DNA of 64,000 nt from Saccharothrix obliqua (GTDB lineage Bacteria > Actinomycetota > Actinomycetes > Mycobacteriales > Pseudonocardiaceae). The stretch covers positions 124,001 through 188,000 of the forward strand of contig NZ_JAHXGQ010000003.1 in assembly GCF_019375475.1 (NCBI RefSeq), in the 5' to 3' direction. Below, one piece after another: positions 47,121 to 56,421 of this stretch (positions are counted from its first letter, which is position 1; each line of letters opens with the position of its first letter). The notes below the pieces were generated by a model. The model ran no database searches. It had not been told where the DNA came from and was given only the letters and a program-made list of their open reading frames with translations. The position numbers and the translations under genes are program-made.

Positions 47121-48926
47121 TCACGCGTCGAGCGTCCAGCTGTCGATGCGACCGGTGTCCATGTAGGCCGCGTCGCGCACGCGCAGCTTCCACTGACCCG
47201 CGGCCTGCTTCGCCGAGGCGTCCACAGTGAAGGTCTTGCTGATGTTGTCGGCGCTGCCGCCTGTCCGGTTGTGCAGGTTGTAGACGGTGCCGTCCGGCGC
47301 CACCAGGTCGACGACCAGGTCGGCGATGTAGGTGTGGACGATGTTCACCGTCACCTGCGTGGTGGCCGACGCGGCGCCCGTGCAGTCCAGCGTGATCGGG
47401 CTGTTCACGTCGCTGTTGTCGCCGATCGCCACGTCGGTGTCGTTGGTGACCGCGTCGCAGCCGCCGGGCGACTTGACCGTCCACGTGAACGTGACACTGG
47501 CCTTCTTGCCCGCCGCGTCGGTGACGGTCGCGGTCACGGTGTAGGTGCCCGCGGTGGTCGGCGCGCCGGTCACCTGGCCGGACGCGCTACCGGTCAGGCC
47601 GGTCGGGAGACCCGTGAACGAGAACGTGTACGGCGGGGTGCCCTCGGTGGCGCTGACGGTGAGGTTGACCGCCTGGCCCACGTTCGTGCTCTGGTTGCCC
47701 GGGTTGGTGATCTTCGGGTCGGTCGGCTGCGGGGTGTTCTCGATGAACAGCAGCTTGTTCGGCGACCCGGTGCCGGGGTTGCTGATCTTGCCGTTGGTGG
47801 CGGCGTTCACCAGCGCGGTCTCCACCTGGGCCGGGGTGGCCGAGGGGTTCGCCGACACGTAGATCGCCGCGGCGCCCGCCACGTGCGGGGACGCCATCGA
47901 GGTGCCGCTGATGGTGTTGGTCGCGCTGTCGCTGGAGTGCCAGGTGGACGTGATGTCCTGGCCCGGGGCGAAGATGTCGGTGCAGGTGCCCCAGTTCGAG
48001 AACGACGCCTTCTGGTCGGAGCGGTTCGACGCGTTGGTGCTGATCGCCTCCCGCACGCGGGCCGGCGAGTAGTTGCACGCGGTCTTGTTGTCGTTGCCGG
48101 ACGCGACGGCGAAGGTGATGCCCGCCGCGACCGCACCGCGCACCGCGGTGTCGGTGGCGCTGTCCGCGGGGCCGCCGAGGCTCATGTTGCCGACGGCCGG
48201 CTTCACGGCGTTGCGGGCGACCCAGTTGACGCCGTTGACCACGCTGGACGAGCTGCCGGAGCCCTGGCAGTCCAGCACCTTGACCGCGACCAGCTTGACT
48301 TCCTTGGCCACGCCGTAGGAACGGCTGCCGACGGTGCCCGCGACGTGCGTGCCGTGGCCGTGGCAGTCGGTGTTGTTGCTGTCGATGGTGTTGGTGCCCC
48401 AGGTGGCGCGACCGCCGAACTCCTGGTGCGAGGTCCGGATGCCGGTGTCGACCACGTACGCCCGCACGTTGCTCGCGGTGTTCGGGTACGTGTAGCTGTT
48501 GTCCAGCGGCAGGTTCGGCTGGTCGATGCGGTCCAGGCCCCACGACGGCGGGTTGGTCTGGGTGCCCTCGACCTGGATCTTCAGGTCGGCCTGGACGAAG
48601 TCGACGCGCGGGTCGGCCGCGATGCGGCGGGCCTGCTGCGCCGTGAGCTGGGCGTGGAAGCCGTTCAACGCGTCCTGCCAGGTCGCGCGGACCTGGCCGC
48701 CGTACCTGGTGACGAGCGAGTCCGCGGCCGACGCGGACAGGGCTCTGGGCGAGGCCGAGTCGCGCAGGGCGACGATGTAGGACCCGGCGATCGCGTCCGG
48801 GCTGTCGGCGCTGAGCACCTGGCCCTCCGCGGCGGCCACACCGGCGTTGCCGAACGCCAGCGCGGCGGCCGACACCGCGGCCAGGCCGAGCACGGCCGTC
48901 CTTCTGATCAATCGGGTGTCTCCCAT
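47121..48926 (-). CDS. secreted subtilisin-like protease (S8) with Ig-like and P domains
   Basis: A 601-residue exported protease. Order: signal peptide (VLGLAAVSAAALAFGNAGVAA), I9 inhibitor propeptide (SYIVALRDSASPRALSA...VQADLKIQVEG, about 45-125), S8 catalytic domain with Asp in YVVDTGIRTSH, His in CHGHGTHVAG and Ser in GTSMASPHVAG, then an Ig-like He_PIG domain (TPPYTFSFTGLPTGLTG, about 430-510), and a C-terminal proprotein-convertase P domain (DLVVDLVAPDGTVYNLHN...RIDSWTLDA). The catalytic core resembles fungal proteinase K-like enzymes. It would digest proteins outside the cell. A motif shared with the ripA upstream region lies about 150 bp upstream. Confidence 0.95.
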   Translation of the reverse strand: MGDTRLIRRTAVLGLAAVSAAALAFGNAGVAAAEGQVLSADSPDAIAGSYIVALRDSASPRALSASAADSLVTRYGGQVRATWQDALNGFHAQLTAQQARRIAADPRVDFVQADLKIQVEGTQTNPPSWGLDRIDQPNLPLDNSYTYPNTASNVRAYVVDTGIRTSHQEFGGRATWGTNTIDSNNTDCHGHGTHVAGTVGSRSYGVAKEVKLVAVKVLDCQGSGSSSSVVNGVNWVARNAVKPAVGNMSLGGPADSATDTAVRGAVAAGITFAVASGNDNKTACNYSPARVREAISTNASNRSDQKASFSNWGTCTDIFAPGQDITSTWHSSDSATNTISGTSMASPHVAGAAAIYVSANPSATPAQVETALVNAATNGKISNPGTGSPNKLLFIENTPQPTDPKITNPGNQSTNVGQAVNLTVSATEGTPPYTFSFTGLPTGLTGSASGQVTGAPTTAGTYTVTATVTDAAGKKASVTFTWTVKSPGGCDAVTNDTDVAIGDNSDVNSPITLDCTGAASATTQVTVNIVHTYIADLVVDLVAPDGTVYNLHNRTGGSADNISKTFTVDASAKQAAGQWKLRVRDAAYMDTGRIDSWTLDA

Positions 48927-49074
48927 GACAGGGTGCTCCCTTTTCGGGACAGGGTCGCCCGGTCGTGCCGCCGGGGATGTGGCGGACGACGGGCGTGCAG
49001 GGATATGTGGACGTTCGCGCGAACGGGTGGTGCCGACCTGGTCACATGCATGGTCGGGACAAAAACACCCGACG

Positions 49075-49099
49075 AGTAGCGCCGTTGGGCGTAATCCGG
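49075..49099 (-). promoter_or_regulatory. motif shared with the ripA upstream region
   Basis: The block TAGCGCC, then GTTGGG, then CGTAATCCGG is about 85% identical to 24707-24731. It lies about 150 bp before the subtilase start, and 50 bp after the end of the MarR-type gene. Here it is inverted relative to the gene it may control. Confidence 0.4.
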
Positions 49100-49148
49100 C
49101 GCACCGTACGGCGTCGCGCCGGCGAAACCGCTGGTTAACAATGGTTTG

Positions 49149-49637
49149 TCAGGAGTTAAAGCGCTCCGCGCGGTACGTGCGCCAACGCCCGAGCAGCGTG
49201 GGCAGCTCCTGGTGCATGAACTCGAAGAAGGCGAGCGTCTCGGCGATGCGCTGTCCGGCGGGCGTCCCGTCGCCCAAGACGTGGATGCCCTCCTTGAGCG
49301 GACCGTCCCAGCGGCCCATCGCCTGTTCGCGGCGGAACAACGCCTCGTACCAGACGTCGTCGTAGACCCGGTACACGTCGCGCCGGGAGCCCGCCTCGCG
49401 CTCGCGGCTGACCATGTTGACCTGGGCGAGGTAGCGGACGGCGCCGGAGATCGCGGCGGGGGAGACCCGGAGCAGGTCGGCCAGCTCGGCGGCGGTCATG
49501 GTGCCGTCGTCGTCGGTGAGCAGCGCGACGAACACGCGGGCCGGCATTCGCGGCATACCCGACTCGGCGAACGCCGACGCGAAGCGCTCGATGAAGCGCA
49601 GCACTGCCTGGTTGTCCCGGTCCGTCGCTCTCGTCAC
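49149..49637 (-). CDS. MarR/GbsR-family transcriptional regulator
   Basis: A 162-residue winged-helix protein. N- and C-terminal helices form the dimer; the HTH is TAAELADLLRVSPAAISGAVRYL, followed by the wing VSREREAGSRRDVYRV. It resembles actinomycete GbsR/MarR regulators that stand beside ABC exporters. GTG 49637 starts the protein. It is divergent from an ABC-2-type exporter across 92 bp that include an inverted repeat, so it probably represses that exporter and releases on binding the exported compound. Confidence 0.9.
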   Translation of the reverse strand: MTRATDRDNQAVLRFIERFASAFAESGMPRMPARVFVALLTDDDGTMTAAELADLLRVSPAAISGAVRYLAQVNMVSREREAGSRRDVYRVYDDVWYEALFRREQAMGRWDGPLKEGIHVLGDGTPAGQRIAETLAFFEFMHQELPTLLGRWRTYRAERFNS

Positions 49638-49693
49638 CGCAGAATCATCCCTTCCGTCCCCCGACCGAGCGTAACTTTATACGCTTCCTTAAC

Positions 49694-49709
49694 TTCACGA
49701 GTTTGTGAA
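49694..49709. promoter_or_regulatory. candidate MarR operator
   Basis: TTCACGAGTTTGTGAA: TTCAC and GTGAA are complementary around a 6-bp centre. It lies 20 bp before the ABC ATPase start and 57 bp before the MarR-type start, in a locally AT-rich stretch. Binding is inferred. Confidence 0.5.
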
Positions 49710-49729
49710 ATGTCTGTAGCTTACCGGCC

Positions 49730-50617
49730 ATGAGCGCGGCGATCTCCGTATCGGGGCTGGTCAAGACCTTCGGCCCGGCACGGGCACTGGACGGGCTGGA
49801 CCTGACCGTCCGCACGGGTGAGGTGCACGGTTTCCTCGGACCGAACGGCGCGGGCAAGTCGACCACCATCAGGGTCCTGCTCGGCCTGCTGCGTGCCGAC
49901 GGCGGCTCGGTCAGCCTCCTCGGCGGTGACCCGTGGCGGGACGCGGTCGCGTTGCACCGGCGGCTGGCCTACGTGCCCGGCGACGTCAACCTGTGGCCCA
50001 ACCTGACCGGCGGCGAGGCCATCGACCTGCTCGGCAGGCTGCGCGGCGGCCTGGACGAGAAGCGGCGCGCGACGTTGCTCGACCGGTTCGAGCTGGACCC
50101 GCGCAAGAAGGGCCGCGCCTACTCCAAGGGCAACCGGCAGAAGGTCGCCCTGGTCGCGGCGCTGGCCTCGGACGCGGAGCTGCTGATCCTGGACGAGCCG
50201 ACCTCCGGCCTCGACCCGCTGATGGAGGCGGTGTTCCAGGAGGCCGTGGAGGAGGAGCGAGGTCGGCGCACCGTGCTGCTGTCGAGCCACGTGCTGGCCG
50301 AGGTCGAGGCGTTGTGCGACCGGGTGAGCATCATCCGCGCCGGCCGCACCGTGGAGACCGGGACCCTGGCCGACCTGAGGCACCTGACCCGCACCAGCGT
50401 GTCGGCCGAACTCGCGCGCCCGCCGGCGGACCTCGGCGCGCTGACCGGTGTGCACGACCTCGTGGCGGACGGGCCGCGGGTGCGGTTCGAGGTCGACACC
50501 GACCACCTGGACGCGGCGCTGCGCGTGCTCGTCGCGGCCGGCGTGCGGACGCTGACCAGCCGGCCGCCGACCCTGGAGGAGCTGTTCCTGCGCCACTACG
50601 AGGCGGTGCGGTCATGA
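49730..50617 (+). CDS. ABC exporter ATP-binding protein
   Basis: A 295-residue ABC ATPase of the drug-exporter type. Walker [12 protein letters not shown], signature [11 protein letters not shown], Walker [14 protein letters not shown] and a switch His in [10 protein letters not shown] are all present. The last 90 residues form the accessory C-terminal domain of DrrA-like exporters. It shares ATGA with the permease gene. The pair lies divergently from a MarR-family gene, the usual arrangement for a compound-inducible exporter. Confidence 0.94.
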   Translation: MSAAISVSGLVKTFGPARALDGLDLTVRTGEVHGFLGPNGAGKSTTIRVLLGLLRADGGSVSLLGGDPWRDAVALHRRLAYVPGDVNLWPNLTGGEAIDLLGRLRGGLDEKRRATLLDRFELDPRKKGRAYSKGNRQKVALVAALASDAELLILDEPTSGLDPLMEAVFQEAVEEERGRRTVLLSSHVLAEVEALCDRVSIIRAGRTVETGTLADLRHLTRTSVSAELARPPADLGALTGVHDLVADGPRVRFEVDTDHLDAALRVLVAAGVRTLTSRPPTLEELFLRHYEAVRS

Positions 50618-52215
50618 CCGCCCTGGTCGGTGCGGGCAGCCTGATCCGGCTGGCGCTGCGCCGCGACCGCGTCCTGCTGCCCGTCTGGGTGGTGGGCCTG
50701 GTGGGCGTCACGCTGGCCACCGCGTCCAGCCTGGGCGAGTTGTACGGCACCGAGGAGCTGCGGCGGCAGATCGGCGCGACGGCCGGGACCAACCCGGCGT
50801 TCCTGGCGATGCTCGGCCCGGTGCACGACCACACCACCACCGGCGGCATCCTCGCCTGGAGGTGGGGTGTGTTCGGCGCGTTGCTCACCGGGCTGATGGC
50901 GATGCTCCTGGTCACCCGCCACACCCGGGCCGACGAGGAGACCGGGCGGCTGGAGCTGGTCGGCTCCGTGGTCACCGGCCGGCACGCGCCGCTCGCGGCG
51001 GCGGTCGCCGTGGCGGCACTGGCGAGCGCGCTCATCGGCGTGCTGGTCGGCTCGGGCCTGGTGGCGCTGGGCGAACCCGCGGCGGGTTCGTTCGCGCTCG
51101 GCCTGGCATTCGCGGCGGTCGGATTGGTGTTCACCGGTGTCGGCGCGGTCGCGGCGCAGCTCGGCGGGAGCGCGCGAACCGCCAACGCGGTGTCCGGCGC
51201 GGTGCTCGGCGGCGCGTACCTGCTGCGGGCCGCGGGCGACGCGGCGGGGGACGCCGGGCCGACCTGGCTGACCTGGTTGTCGCCGATCGGCTGGCTGGAG
51301 CAGGTGCGCGCGTTCGCCGACGACCGCTGGTGGGTGCTGCTGCTGCCGGTGGTGTCGGCGGTGCTGTTGCTGGGCGTGGCCGCCGTGCTGCTGACGCGGC
51401 GCGACCACGGCGGCGGCCTGGTGCCGTCGCGGCTCGGCCCGGCCCGCGCCCCGGCGTCGTTGCGCGGCCCGTTCGGGCTGGCCTGGCGGTTGCAGCGGGG
51501 GATGGTGATCGGTTGGGCGCTGAGCCTGCTGGTGCTGGGCGCGGTGTACGGGGCCGTGGCGCGTGGCGTGGAGGAGATGCTGGCGACCAACCCGGCGCTG
51601 GCGCGGGTCGTCGCGCAGCTCGGCGGCGCGGGCGCGGTGGTGGACGTCTACCTGGCGACCGTCCTCGGCATGATCGGCCTGTTCACCTCGATCTACGCGG
51701 TGCAGGCGACGTCGCGGGCGCGGGCGGAGGAGTCGGACTCGCGCGCCGAGCCGGTGCTGGCCACGCCCGTCCGGCGGGTGTCGTGGGTGGTGAGCCACCT
51801 GGTGTTCGCGACGCTGGGCGCGGTCGTCGTGCTCGCCGCCGCCGGTCTCGGCGCGGGACTCGTGCACGGCGCGCGGACCGGCGACGTCGGCGGGCAGGTC
51901 GTCCGCCTGGTCGGCGCGGCGCTGGTGCACGCGCCCGCGGTGTGGGTGGTCGCCGGGATCGCGCTCGCGTTGTTCGGCCTGCTGCCGAGGCTGACGGCGG
52001 TGAGCTGGGCGTTCCTCGTGGTGTTCCTGGTGCTGGGACAGCTCGGCCCGCTGCTGCGGCTCGACCGGTGGGTGGTGGACCTGTCGCCGTTCACGCACGT
52101 GCCCAAGGCTCCCGGCGCGGAGGTCACCGCGACGCCCCTGGTGTGGCTGACCGTCGTGGCCGCGGCCCTGGTCGCGGTCGGGATCGCGGGGTTCCGCCGC
52201 CGCGACGTGGGCTAG
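50614..52215 (+). CDS. ABC exporter permease, fused twelve-helix type
   Basis: A 533-residue permease with about twelve hydrophobic segments arranged as two halves, each opening with a [19 protein letters not shown] or [19 protein letters not shown] type segment. This matches actinomycete polyketide/ionophore exporters (as in tetronasin resistance), where both permease halves are fused. It overlaps the ATPase by four bases. The last bases share CTAG with the convergent MFS gene, so both stop codons lie on the same four bases. Confidence 0.92.
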   Translation: MTALVGAGSLIRLALRRDRVLLPVWVVGLVGVTLATASSLGELYGTEELRRQIGATAGTNPAFLAMLGPVHDHTTTGGILAWRWGVFGALLTGLMAMLLVTRHTRADEETGRLELVGSVVTGRHAPLAAAVAVAALASALIGVLVGSGLVALGEPAAGSFALGLAFAAVGLVFTGVGAVAAQLGGSARTANAVSGAVLGGAYLLRAAGDAAGDAGPTWLTWLSPIGWLEQVRAFADDRWWVLLLPVVSAVLLLGVAAVLLTRRDHGGGLVPSRLGPARAPASLRGPFGLAWRLQRGMVIGWALSLLVLGAVYGAVARGVEEMLATNPALARVVAQLGGAGAVVDVYLATVLGMIGLFTSIYAVQATSRARAEESDSRAEPVLATPVRRVSWVVSHLVFATLGAVVVLAAAGLGAGLVHGARTGDVGGQVVRLVGAALVHAPAVWVVAGIALALFGLLPRLTAVSWAFLVVFLVLGQLGPLLRLDRWVVDLSPFTHVPKAPGAEVTATPLVWLTVVAAALVAVGIAGFRRRDVG

Positions 52216-53330
52216 CGCCCCGACCGGCGGAGCAGGCCCGGCGGCAGCAGCAGGACCAGCGCGGCGGGCGTGAGGAACGCCGCCACCGGGCTCAGGTGGT
52301 AGAGCGGCACGAACGCCATCGGCGACACCGCCGCGCCGAGGAACCGGAACGACTGCAACACCGACACCGCGCCGCCCCGGTTGCCACCCTCCCCGCCCAG
52401 CACCAGGGCGGTCAGCCCGACGATCAACCCCTGCGAGAACGCGCCCGCCGCCGCCCACAGCACGCCCACCGCCACCAGGCTCGGCAGGAGCCCGATCAAC
52501 GCCAGCAGCACCGCGCCGACCGCGCTGCCGAGCAACGCGCACCGGCGTGGTCCGATGTGGTCGATCAACCACCCGGTCAGCCGAGCGCACGCGATACCCG
52601 CCGCGCCGAACCCGGTGAGCACCAACCCGCGCTCGCCCGCACCCAGCCCGAAGTCGTCGCCCAGCCGCAACGCCACCAGGAACGACACCCCGCCCAGGCA
52701 GCCCCAGCCGATGAACGCCGCCGCCGCGGGGCGCAGCACGTCCGGCCGCCACGCGGTGCGCAGCTTCGGCCGCTCGGCGCTCGGCGGGCTCCCCGGCACG
52801 CCGAGCACGGCCAGCAGCACGGCCACCACCGCCGCGCCGACGAACGCCCACCGCCACGACGCCTCCGCCGCCAGCCCGCCCACCAGCGGCGCGGACGTCT
52901 GCCCCGCCGCCTGCATGGACGCGAACACGCCCAATGACCGGCCGAGCCGTTCCTTGGGCGTCACCGCCGCGATGGCCGCCATGAGCAGGGGAGTGGTGAA
53001 CGCGTTCGCCGCCCCCTGCACGGCCCGACCGGCGAGCAGCACCGGGAACGCCCACGCCACCGCGCACAGCACCGACGCCGCCGCGTAGACGACGTAGGCG
53101 ATCCACACCACGCGCCGCGCGCCCCACCGCTCGCCGAGCGTCCCGGAGACCAGCATGAAGCCGGCGAACGGCAGCAGGTACCCGGTGAGCGTCGAGGCCG
53201 CCGAGCCCGCCGAGACGCCGAAGTCGCCACCGATCTCCGGCAGCACCGACGACGTCACCGCGCCGCCGAACGGCCCCAGGAACCCGCCCGCGTACAAGCC
53301 GACCACGGACAGCCGTCGCACGTCCCCCAT
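52212..53330 (-). CDS. MFS transporter
   Basis: A 372-residue major facilitator with about twelve helices. The motif A-like loop after helix 2 reads GTLGERWGARRVV, and helix 4-5 shows GRAVQGAANAFTTPLLMAA with an embedded NAFTTPL. A cytoplasmic loop separates the halves (PPSAERPKLRTAW). It resembles multidrug efflux carriers of the DHA type, rather short. No regulator adjoins. It converges with the ABC permease and lies upstream of the PAC2 gene on the same strand. Confidence 0.88.
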   Translation of the reverse strand: MGDVRRLSVVGLYAGGFLGPFGGAVTSSVLPEIGGDFGVSAGSAASTLTGYLLPFAGFMLVSGTLGERWGARRVVWIAYVVYAAASVLCAVAWAFPVLLAGRAVQGAANAFTTPLLMAAIAAVTPKERLGRSLGVFASMQAAGQTSAPLVGGLAAEASWRWAFVGAAVVAVLLAVLGVPGSPPSAERPKLRTAWRPDVLRPAAAAFIGWGCLGGVSFLVALRLGDDFGLGAGERGLVLTGFGAAGIACARLTGWLIDHIGPRRCALLGSAVGAVLLALIGLLPSLVAVGVLWAAAGAFSQGLIVGLTALVLGGEGGNRGGAVSVLQSFRFLGAAVSPMAFVPLYHLSPVAAFLTPAALVLLLPPGLLRRSGR

Positions 53331-53376
53331 GGGGCGAAGTCTTCCCCAACGGGCAGCGTCGAACGTGAGGAGGGCT

Positions 53377-54273
53377 CTAGATCCCGGCCGGGCCGCGCCC
53401 CGGACCTCGACCGCGCCGCCTCAGGTACCGCTCGAACTCGGCCGCGATGGCGTCACCGCTCGCCTCGGTGATCTGGATTTCGGCGTCGCCGCGCTCCTCC
53501 AGCGCCCGCACGTAGTTGCGGACGTCCTCGTCCTCGTCGGCCATCTCGCTGACCGTGCGCTCCCACTCCTCCGCCTGCTCGGGCAACGCGCCGAGCGGCA
53601 CCTCCACGTCCAGCACCTCCTCGACGCGGTGCAGCAGCGCGAGCGTCGCCTTGGGCGACGGCGGCTGGGACACGTAGTGCGGCACGGCCGCCCAGAACGA
53701 GATCGCCGGCACGCCCGCCTGCACGCACAGGTCCTGGAAGACGCCCACGATGCCCGTCGGCCCCTCGTAGCGGGAGTGCTCCAACCCGTACTTCTGCGCC
53801 GCCGCCGCGTCGTAGGCGGTGCCGGTCACCGGCACGGGCCGGGTGTGCGGGGTGTCCATGAGCAGCGCGCCGAGCGTCACCACGGTGGTCACGCCCAGGT
53901 CCTCGATGTGGCCGAGCAGCTCGCCCGCGAACTTCCGCCACCGCATGTTCGGCTCGATGCCGTGCACCAGCACCACGTCCGTGGCCGAACCGGGCGGGCG
54001 GCACACCGACAGCCGGGTCGTCGGGAATTCCACCCTCCGGGTGATGCCATCCACCATGCGAACCGAGGGGCGGGTCACCTGGAAGTCGTAGTAGTCATCC
54101 GGATCGATCTCCGCGAGGGGCGTCGCGTCCCAGGTGAGTTGCAGGTGCTCGATCGCCGTGCTGGCTGCGTCGCCGGCGTCGTTCCACCCCTCGAACGCCG
54201 CCACCATGATCGGGTTGGTGAGCGGTTTCGCAGGGTCGAAGGGGGTCTTGGCGGCCTGGTCCGGATCGGTCAC
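53377..54273 (-). CDS. PAC2-family protein
   Basis: A 298-residue protein with the PAC2 (proteasome assembly chaperone-like) core: MVAAFEGWNDAGDAAS, DFQVTRPSVRM, LVHGIEPNMRWRKF, VVTLGALLMDTPHTRPV and IVGVFQDLCVQAGVP. The C-terminal tail is helical and charged (SEMADEDEDVRNYVRALEE). Actinobacterial members (Rv2125 in M. tuberculosis) resemble eukaryotic 20S assembly factors but their role is unknown. The gene lies in the mshC-PAC2-hisE-RecB neighbourhood, close to the proteasome locus in relatives. Confidence 0.9.
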   Translation of the reverse strand: MTDPDQAAKTPFDPAKPLTNPIMVAAFEGWNDAGDAASTAIEHLQLTWDATPLAEIDPDDYYDFQVTRPSVRMVDGITRRVEFPTTRLSVCRPPGSATDVVLVHGIEPNMRWRKFAGELLGHIEDLGVTTVVTLGALLMDTPHTRPVPVTGTAYDAAAAQKYGLEHSRYEGPTGIVGVFQDLCVQAGVPAISFWAAVPHYVSQPPSPKATLALLHRVEEVLDVEVPLGALPEQAEEWERTVSEMADEDEDVRNYVRALEERGDAEIQITEASGDAIAAEFERYLRRRGRGPGRGPAGI

Positions 54274-54492
54274 CGGGCCAGCCTACGACCACCGCCGCAC
54301 ACCCGACGCCGTAGGCATGGCCCATGCCGGCCCGTCGCGTCGTCACGAGGCCGTGAGGTGTGGTGGAGGAGACCTCGTGAGCACCGTTCACCCACTGCCG
54401 CGCCACCTACGATGGACGTGATCGAGGTGCGCTTCCCGGGACCGCGGCGCCCCGCCCGACACCGGGCTCGCGCGACGGCAGAAGGGGGTCGG

Positions 54493-55146
54493 GTGAGCGT
54501 CGACGCGGTGCTGTGGGACATGGACGGCACGCTCTTGGACTCGGAGAAGCTGTGGGACATCCCGCTCTACGAGTTCGCGGAGAAGCTGGGTGGCGAGTTG
54601 TCCCTGGCGACCAGGCAGGCGATGGTCGGCTCGAACGTGCCGACGACCATGGCGTTGTTGTTCGCCGAGGTGGGTGTCACGCCCACCGATGACGAGGTGG
54701 CGGACGGCGCGGCGTGGATCATGCGGCGCACCGAGGAGGTGTTCCGGGCGGGGCTGCCGTGGCGGCCGGGCGCGCGGGAGGCGTTGCGGGAGGTCCGGTC
54801 GTCGGGCGTGCCGATGGCGTTGGTGACGTCCACCGAGCGGGGCCTGACCGAGGTCGCGCTGGACACCATCGGCCGCGACCTGTTCGACGTGACGGTGTGC
54901 GGTGACGAGGTGGGTGGCCGCAACAAGCCGCTGCCCGACCCGTACCTGCGGGCCGCCGAACTGCTCGGCGTCGACGCCGCCCGCTGCGTGGCGGTGGAGG
55001 ACTCGCCGACCGGCGTGGCGTCGGCCGTCGCGGCGGGCTGCACCGTCCTGGTGGTGCCGTGCGACGTGCCGGTGCCGCCCGGTGAGCGCCGCGTGTTCCG
55101 CGAGTCGTTGGTGGGCGTGGACCTGGACGTGCTCAAATCGCTGTGA
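54493..55146 (+). CDS. HAD-superfamily phosphatase, beta-phosphoglucomutase-like
   Basis: A 217-residue HAD subfamily IA hydrolase. Motif I is LWDMDGTLLDSE with both aspartates, motif II ALVTSTERG, motif III GGRNKPLPDPYLRAA (Lys), and motif IV CVAVEDSPTGVASA. The cap is alpha-helical (residues about 18-85). It would dephosphorylate a small sugar phosphate or nucleotide. GTG 54493 follows GGGGGTCGG. It converges with cbtA across a perfect hairpin. In related genomes metH usually adjoins here; it is absent. Confidence 0.9.
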   Translation: MSVDAVLWDMDGTLLDSEKLWDIPLYEFAEKLGGELSLATRQAMVGSNVPTTMALLFAEVGVTPTDDEVADGAAWIMRRTEEVFRAGLPWRPGAREALREVRSSGVPMALVTSTERGLTEVALDTIGRDLFDVTVCGDEVGGRNKPLPDPYLRAAELLGVDAARCVAVEDSPTGVASAVAAGCTVLVVPCDVPVPPGERRVFRESLVGVDLDVLKSL

Positions 55147-55149
55147 ACG

Positions 55150-55178
55150 GGGTGGGGCGGCGGACCGCCGCCCCACCC
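55150..55178. terminator. bidirectional terminator between the HAD gene and cbtA
   Basis: Bases 55150-55163 are the exact reverse complement of 55165-55178 around one central base, giving a stem of about 13 pairs. It lies between the convergent stops (55146 and 55183). Confidence 0.8.
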
Positions 55179-55182
55179 GGTC

Positions 55183-55953
55183 TCAGGCGGCGACCGCGGC
55201 GGTCCGGGCGCGCCGGGCCGCCGGGTCGACCAGCAGGCCGAACACGACGCCCAGGCCGAGCCACAGGGTGGCGGTCTCGGCCAGCGACGCCAACCGGAAC
55301 TCCCACAGGACGTCGCTCGGCATGTCCGCCGGCACCGCGTCCGGTGGCGCCGGGAACACCAGCAGGATCACCACGAACGCCGCGACCACGGCCAACGCCA
55401 CCACGGCGGCCCGGACCGGCCCGCCCAGGTGCGCCAACCGGGACGCGAGCCCGCTCGCACCGACCACCACCAGCAACCCGGCCGCGATGACGCCCAGGTA
55501 GAGCACCGTGCGGTAGTCCACGGTCCCCGGGTCACCCACCGCGGGAGGGTTGGCCGGGTACTTCACCGCGGGCAGCAACGCCGCCGCGCCGAACACCGCG
55601 GCGGCGAGCGCGACGCTGCGGCCGAACGGCGGCCGGCCGGCGAACCAGCGCCGCGACCCGGCGTACGCGGTCGCGAACAACGCGCCGACGGCCAGGCCGA
55701 CGATCACCGCCGCCAGCACGCCGCCGAACACCTGCGTGCCGCGGCTGAACATCTCGCCGTGGTCGTGCCCGCCCGCCTCGGCGGGTTCGGCGGCGGCCCG
55801 CGCCTCCTCGACGGCCAGCGCCGCCCGGATCGGGACCTCCACCACGAACAGCCCGACGAGTCCCGCGAGCAGGCCGGCGACGCCGCCCGCGGCGACACCA
55901 CGCAGCAGCACACCCCGGAAACCGATCACCCCGGTGTCCACGTTGTCGCTCAT
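55183..55953 (-). CDS. cbtA: cobalt transporter subunit CbtA
   Basis: A 256-residue membrane protein of the CbtA family with about five to seven helices. A His-rich loop (EAGGHDHGEMFSRG) lies between the first and second helices, and GFRGVLLRGVAAGGVAGLLAGL and KYPANPPAVGDPGTVDYRT match family blocks. It imports cobalt with CbtB for cobalamin synthesis. It starts 11 bp after the cbtB stop and is read with it. A cobalamin riboswitch lies upstream of cbtB, consistent with repression by vitamin B12. Confidence 0.92.
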   Translation of the reverse strand: MSDNVDTGVIGFRGVLLRGVAAGGVAGLLAGLVGLFVVEVPIRAALAVEEARAAAEPAEAGGHDHGEMFSRGTQVFGGVLAAVIVGLAVGALFATAYAGSRRWFAGRPPFGRSVALAAAVFGAAALLPAVKYPANPPAVGDPGTVDYRTVLYLGVIAAGLLVVVGASGLASRLAHLGGPVRAAVVALAVVAAFVVILLVFPAPPDAVPADMPSDVLWEFRLASLAETATLWLGLGVVFGLLVDPAARRARTAAVAA

Positions 55954-55964
55954 CGGCGCGCGCC

Positions 55965-56150
55965 TCAGTGGCACGGGACGCCGAGGGCGTGACGCCCGTC
56001 GTGGAAGAACTCGTGCAACGACTCGGCGGCGTGGCCGAGCGCGACGCCGTTCTCCTGGAGCACCAACCAGGTGATCAGCAACGCGACCAGTGCGACGGCG
56101 TACGCCCACCGGGGCACCGCAACGGACAGGGGATGCGCGGGGCTCGTCAT
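55965..56150 (-). CDS. cbtB: cobalt transporter subunit CbtB
   Basis: A 61-residue, single-helix protein with the CbtB pattern: a hydrophobic helix (AYAVALVALLITWLVLQ) and a metal-binding tail SLHEFFHDGRHALGVPCH with four histidines and one cysteine. The histidine tail is thought to help bind cobalt. ATG 56148-56150 is the start, just behind GGAGGCC. It is the first gene of the cbtBA pair, 45 bp downstream of the cobalamin riboswitch. Confidence 0.92.
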   Translation of the reverse strand: MTSPAHPLSVAVPRWAYAVALVALLITWLVLQENGVALGHAAESLHEFFHDGRHALGVPCH

Positions 56151-56194
56151 GACGGCCTCCTCCATACCTCGTGGAAGGTCAACAACAGCAACGC

Positions 56195-56350
56195 GCCGCA
56201 GCCGGTCTCCTGACTCCCGGATCAACGCCGTCCCCGCGTCTTCCCAGCCGCACCGCGCGGCCAGTGACGTGCTCGGCGGGTTGGCTCCCCGGTCACAGTG
56301 GCGAGGACCGCGCCGGATTCGCACCGGCTTCCCGTCCACTGCGGCGCTGC
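56195..56350 (-). promoter_or_regulatory. cobalamin riboswitch controlling cbtBA
   Basis: Read on the minus strand, this shows the conserved elements in order: GGGAAGCCGGTGCGAATCCG, a GCCACTGTGACCGGGG segment, a TGGGAAGACGCGG block, and a closing GGAGTCAGGAGACCGGC. These are the core elements of the B12-binding aptamer. It lies 45 bp upstream of the cbtB start, so binding of B12 should switch off cobalt uptake. Exact boundaries are approximate. Confidence 0.92.
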
Positions 56351-56421
56351 GAACGTAAGCGCCGATCAGTGGAGGGCACAACCGACCAGACGAGTTGTCG
56401 TGCCCTCACGCACCGTGGAGG

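Noticed and set aside
50596..53349. 917-codon minus-strand open frame over the ABC permease and MFS gene
   Set aside because: Shadow frame; both real genes beneath it have intact membrane proteins with family motifs.
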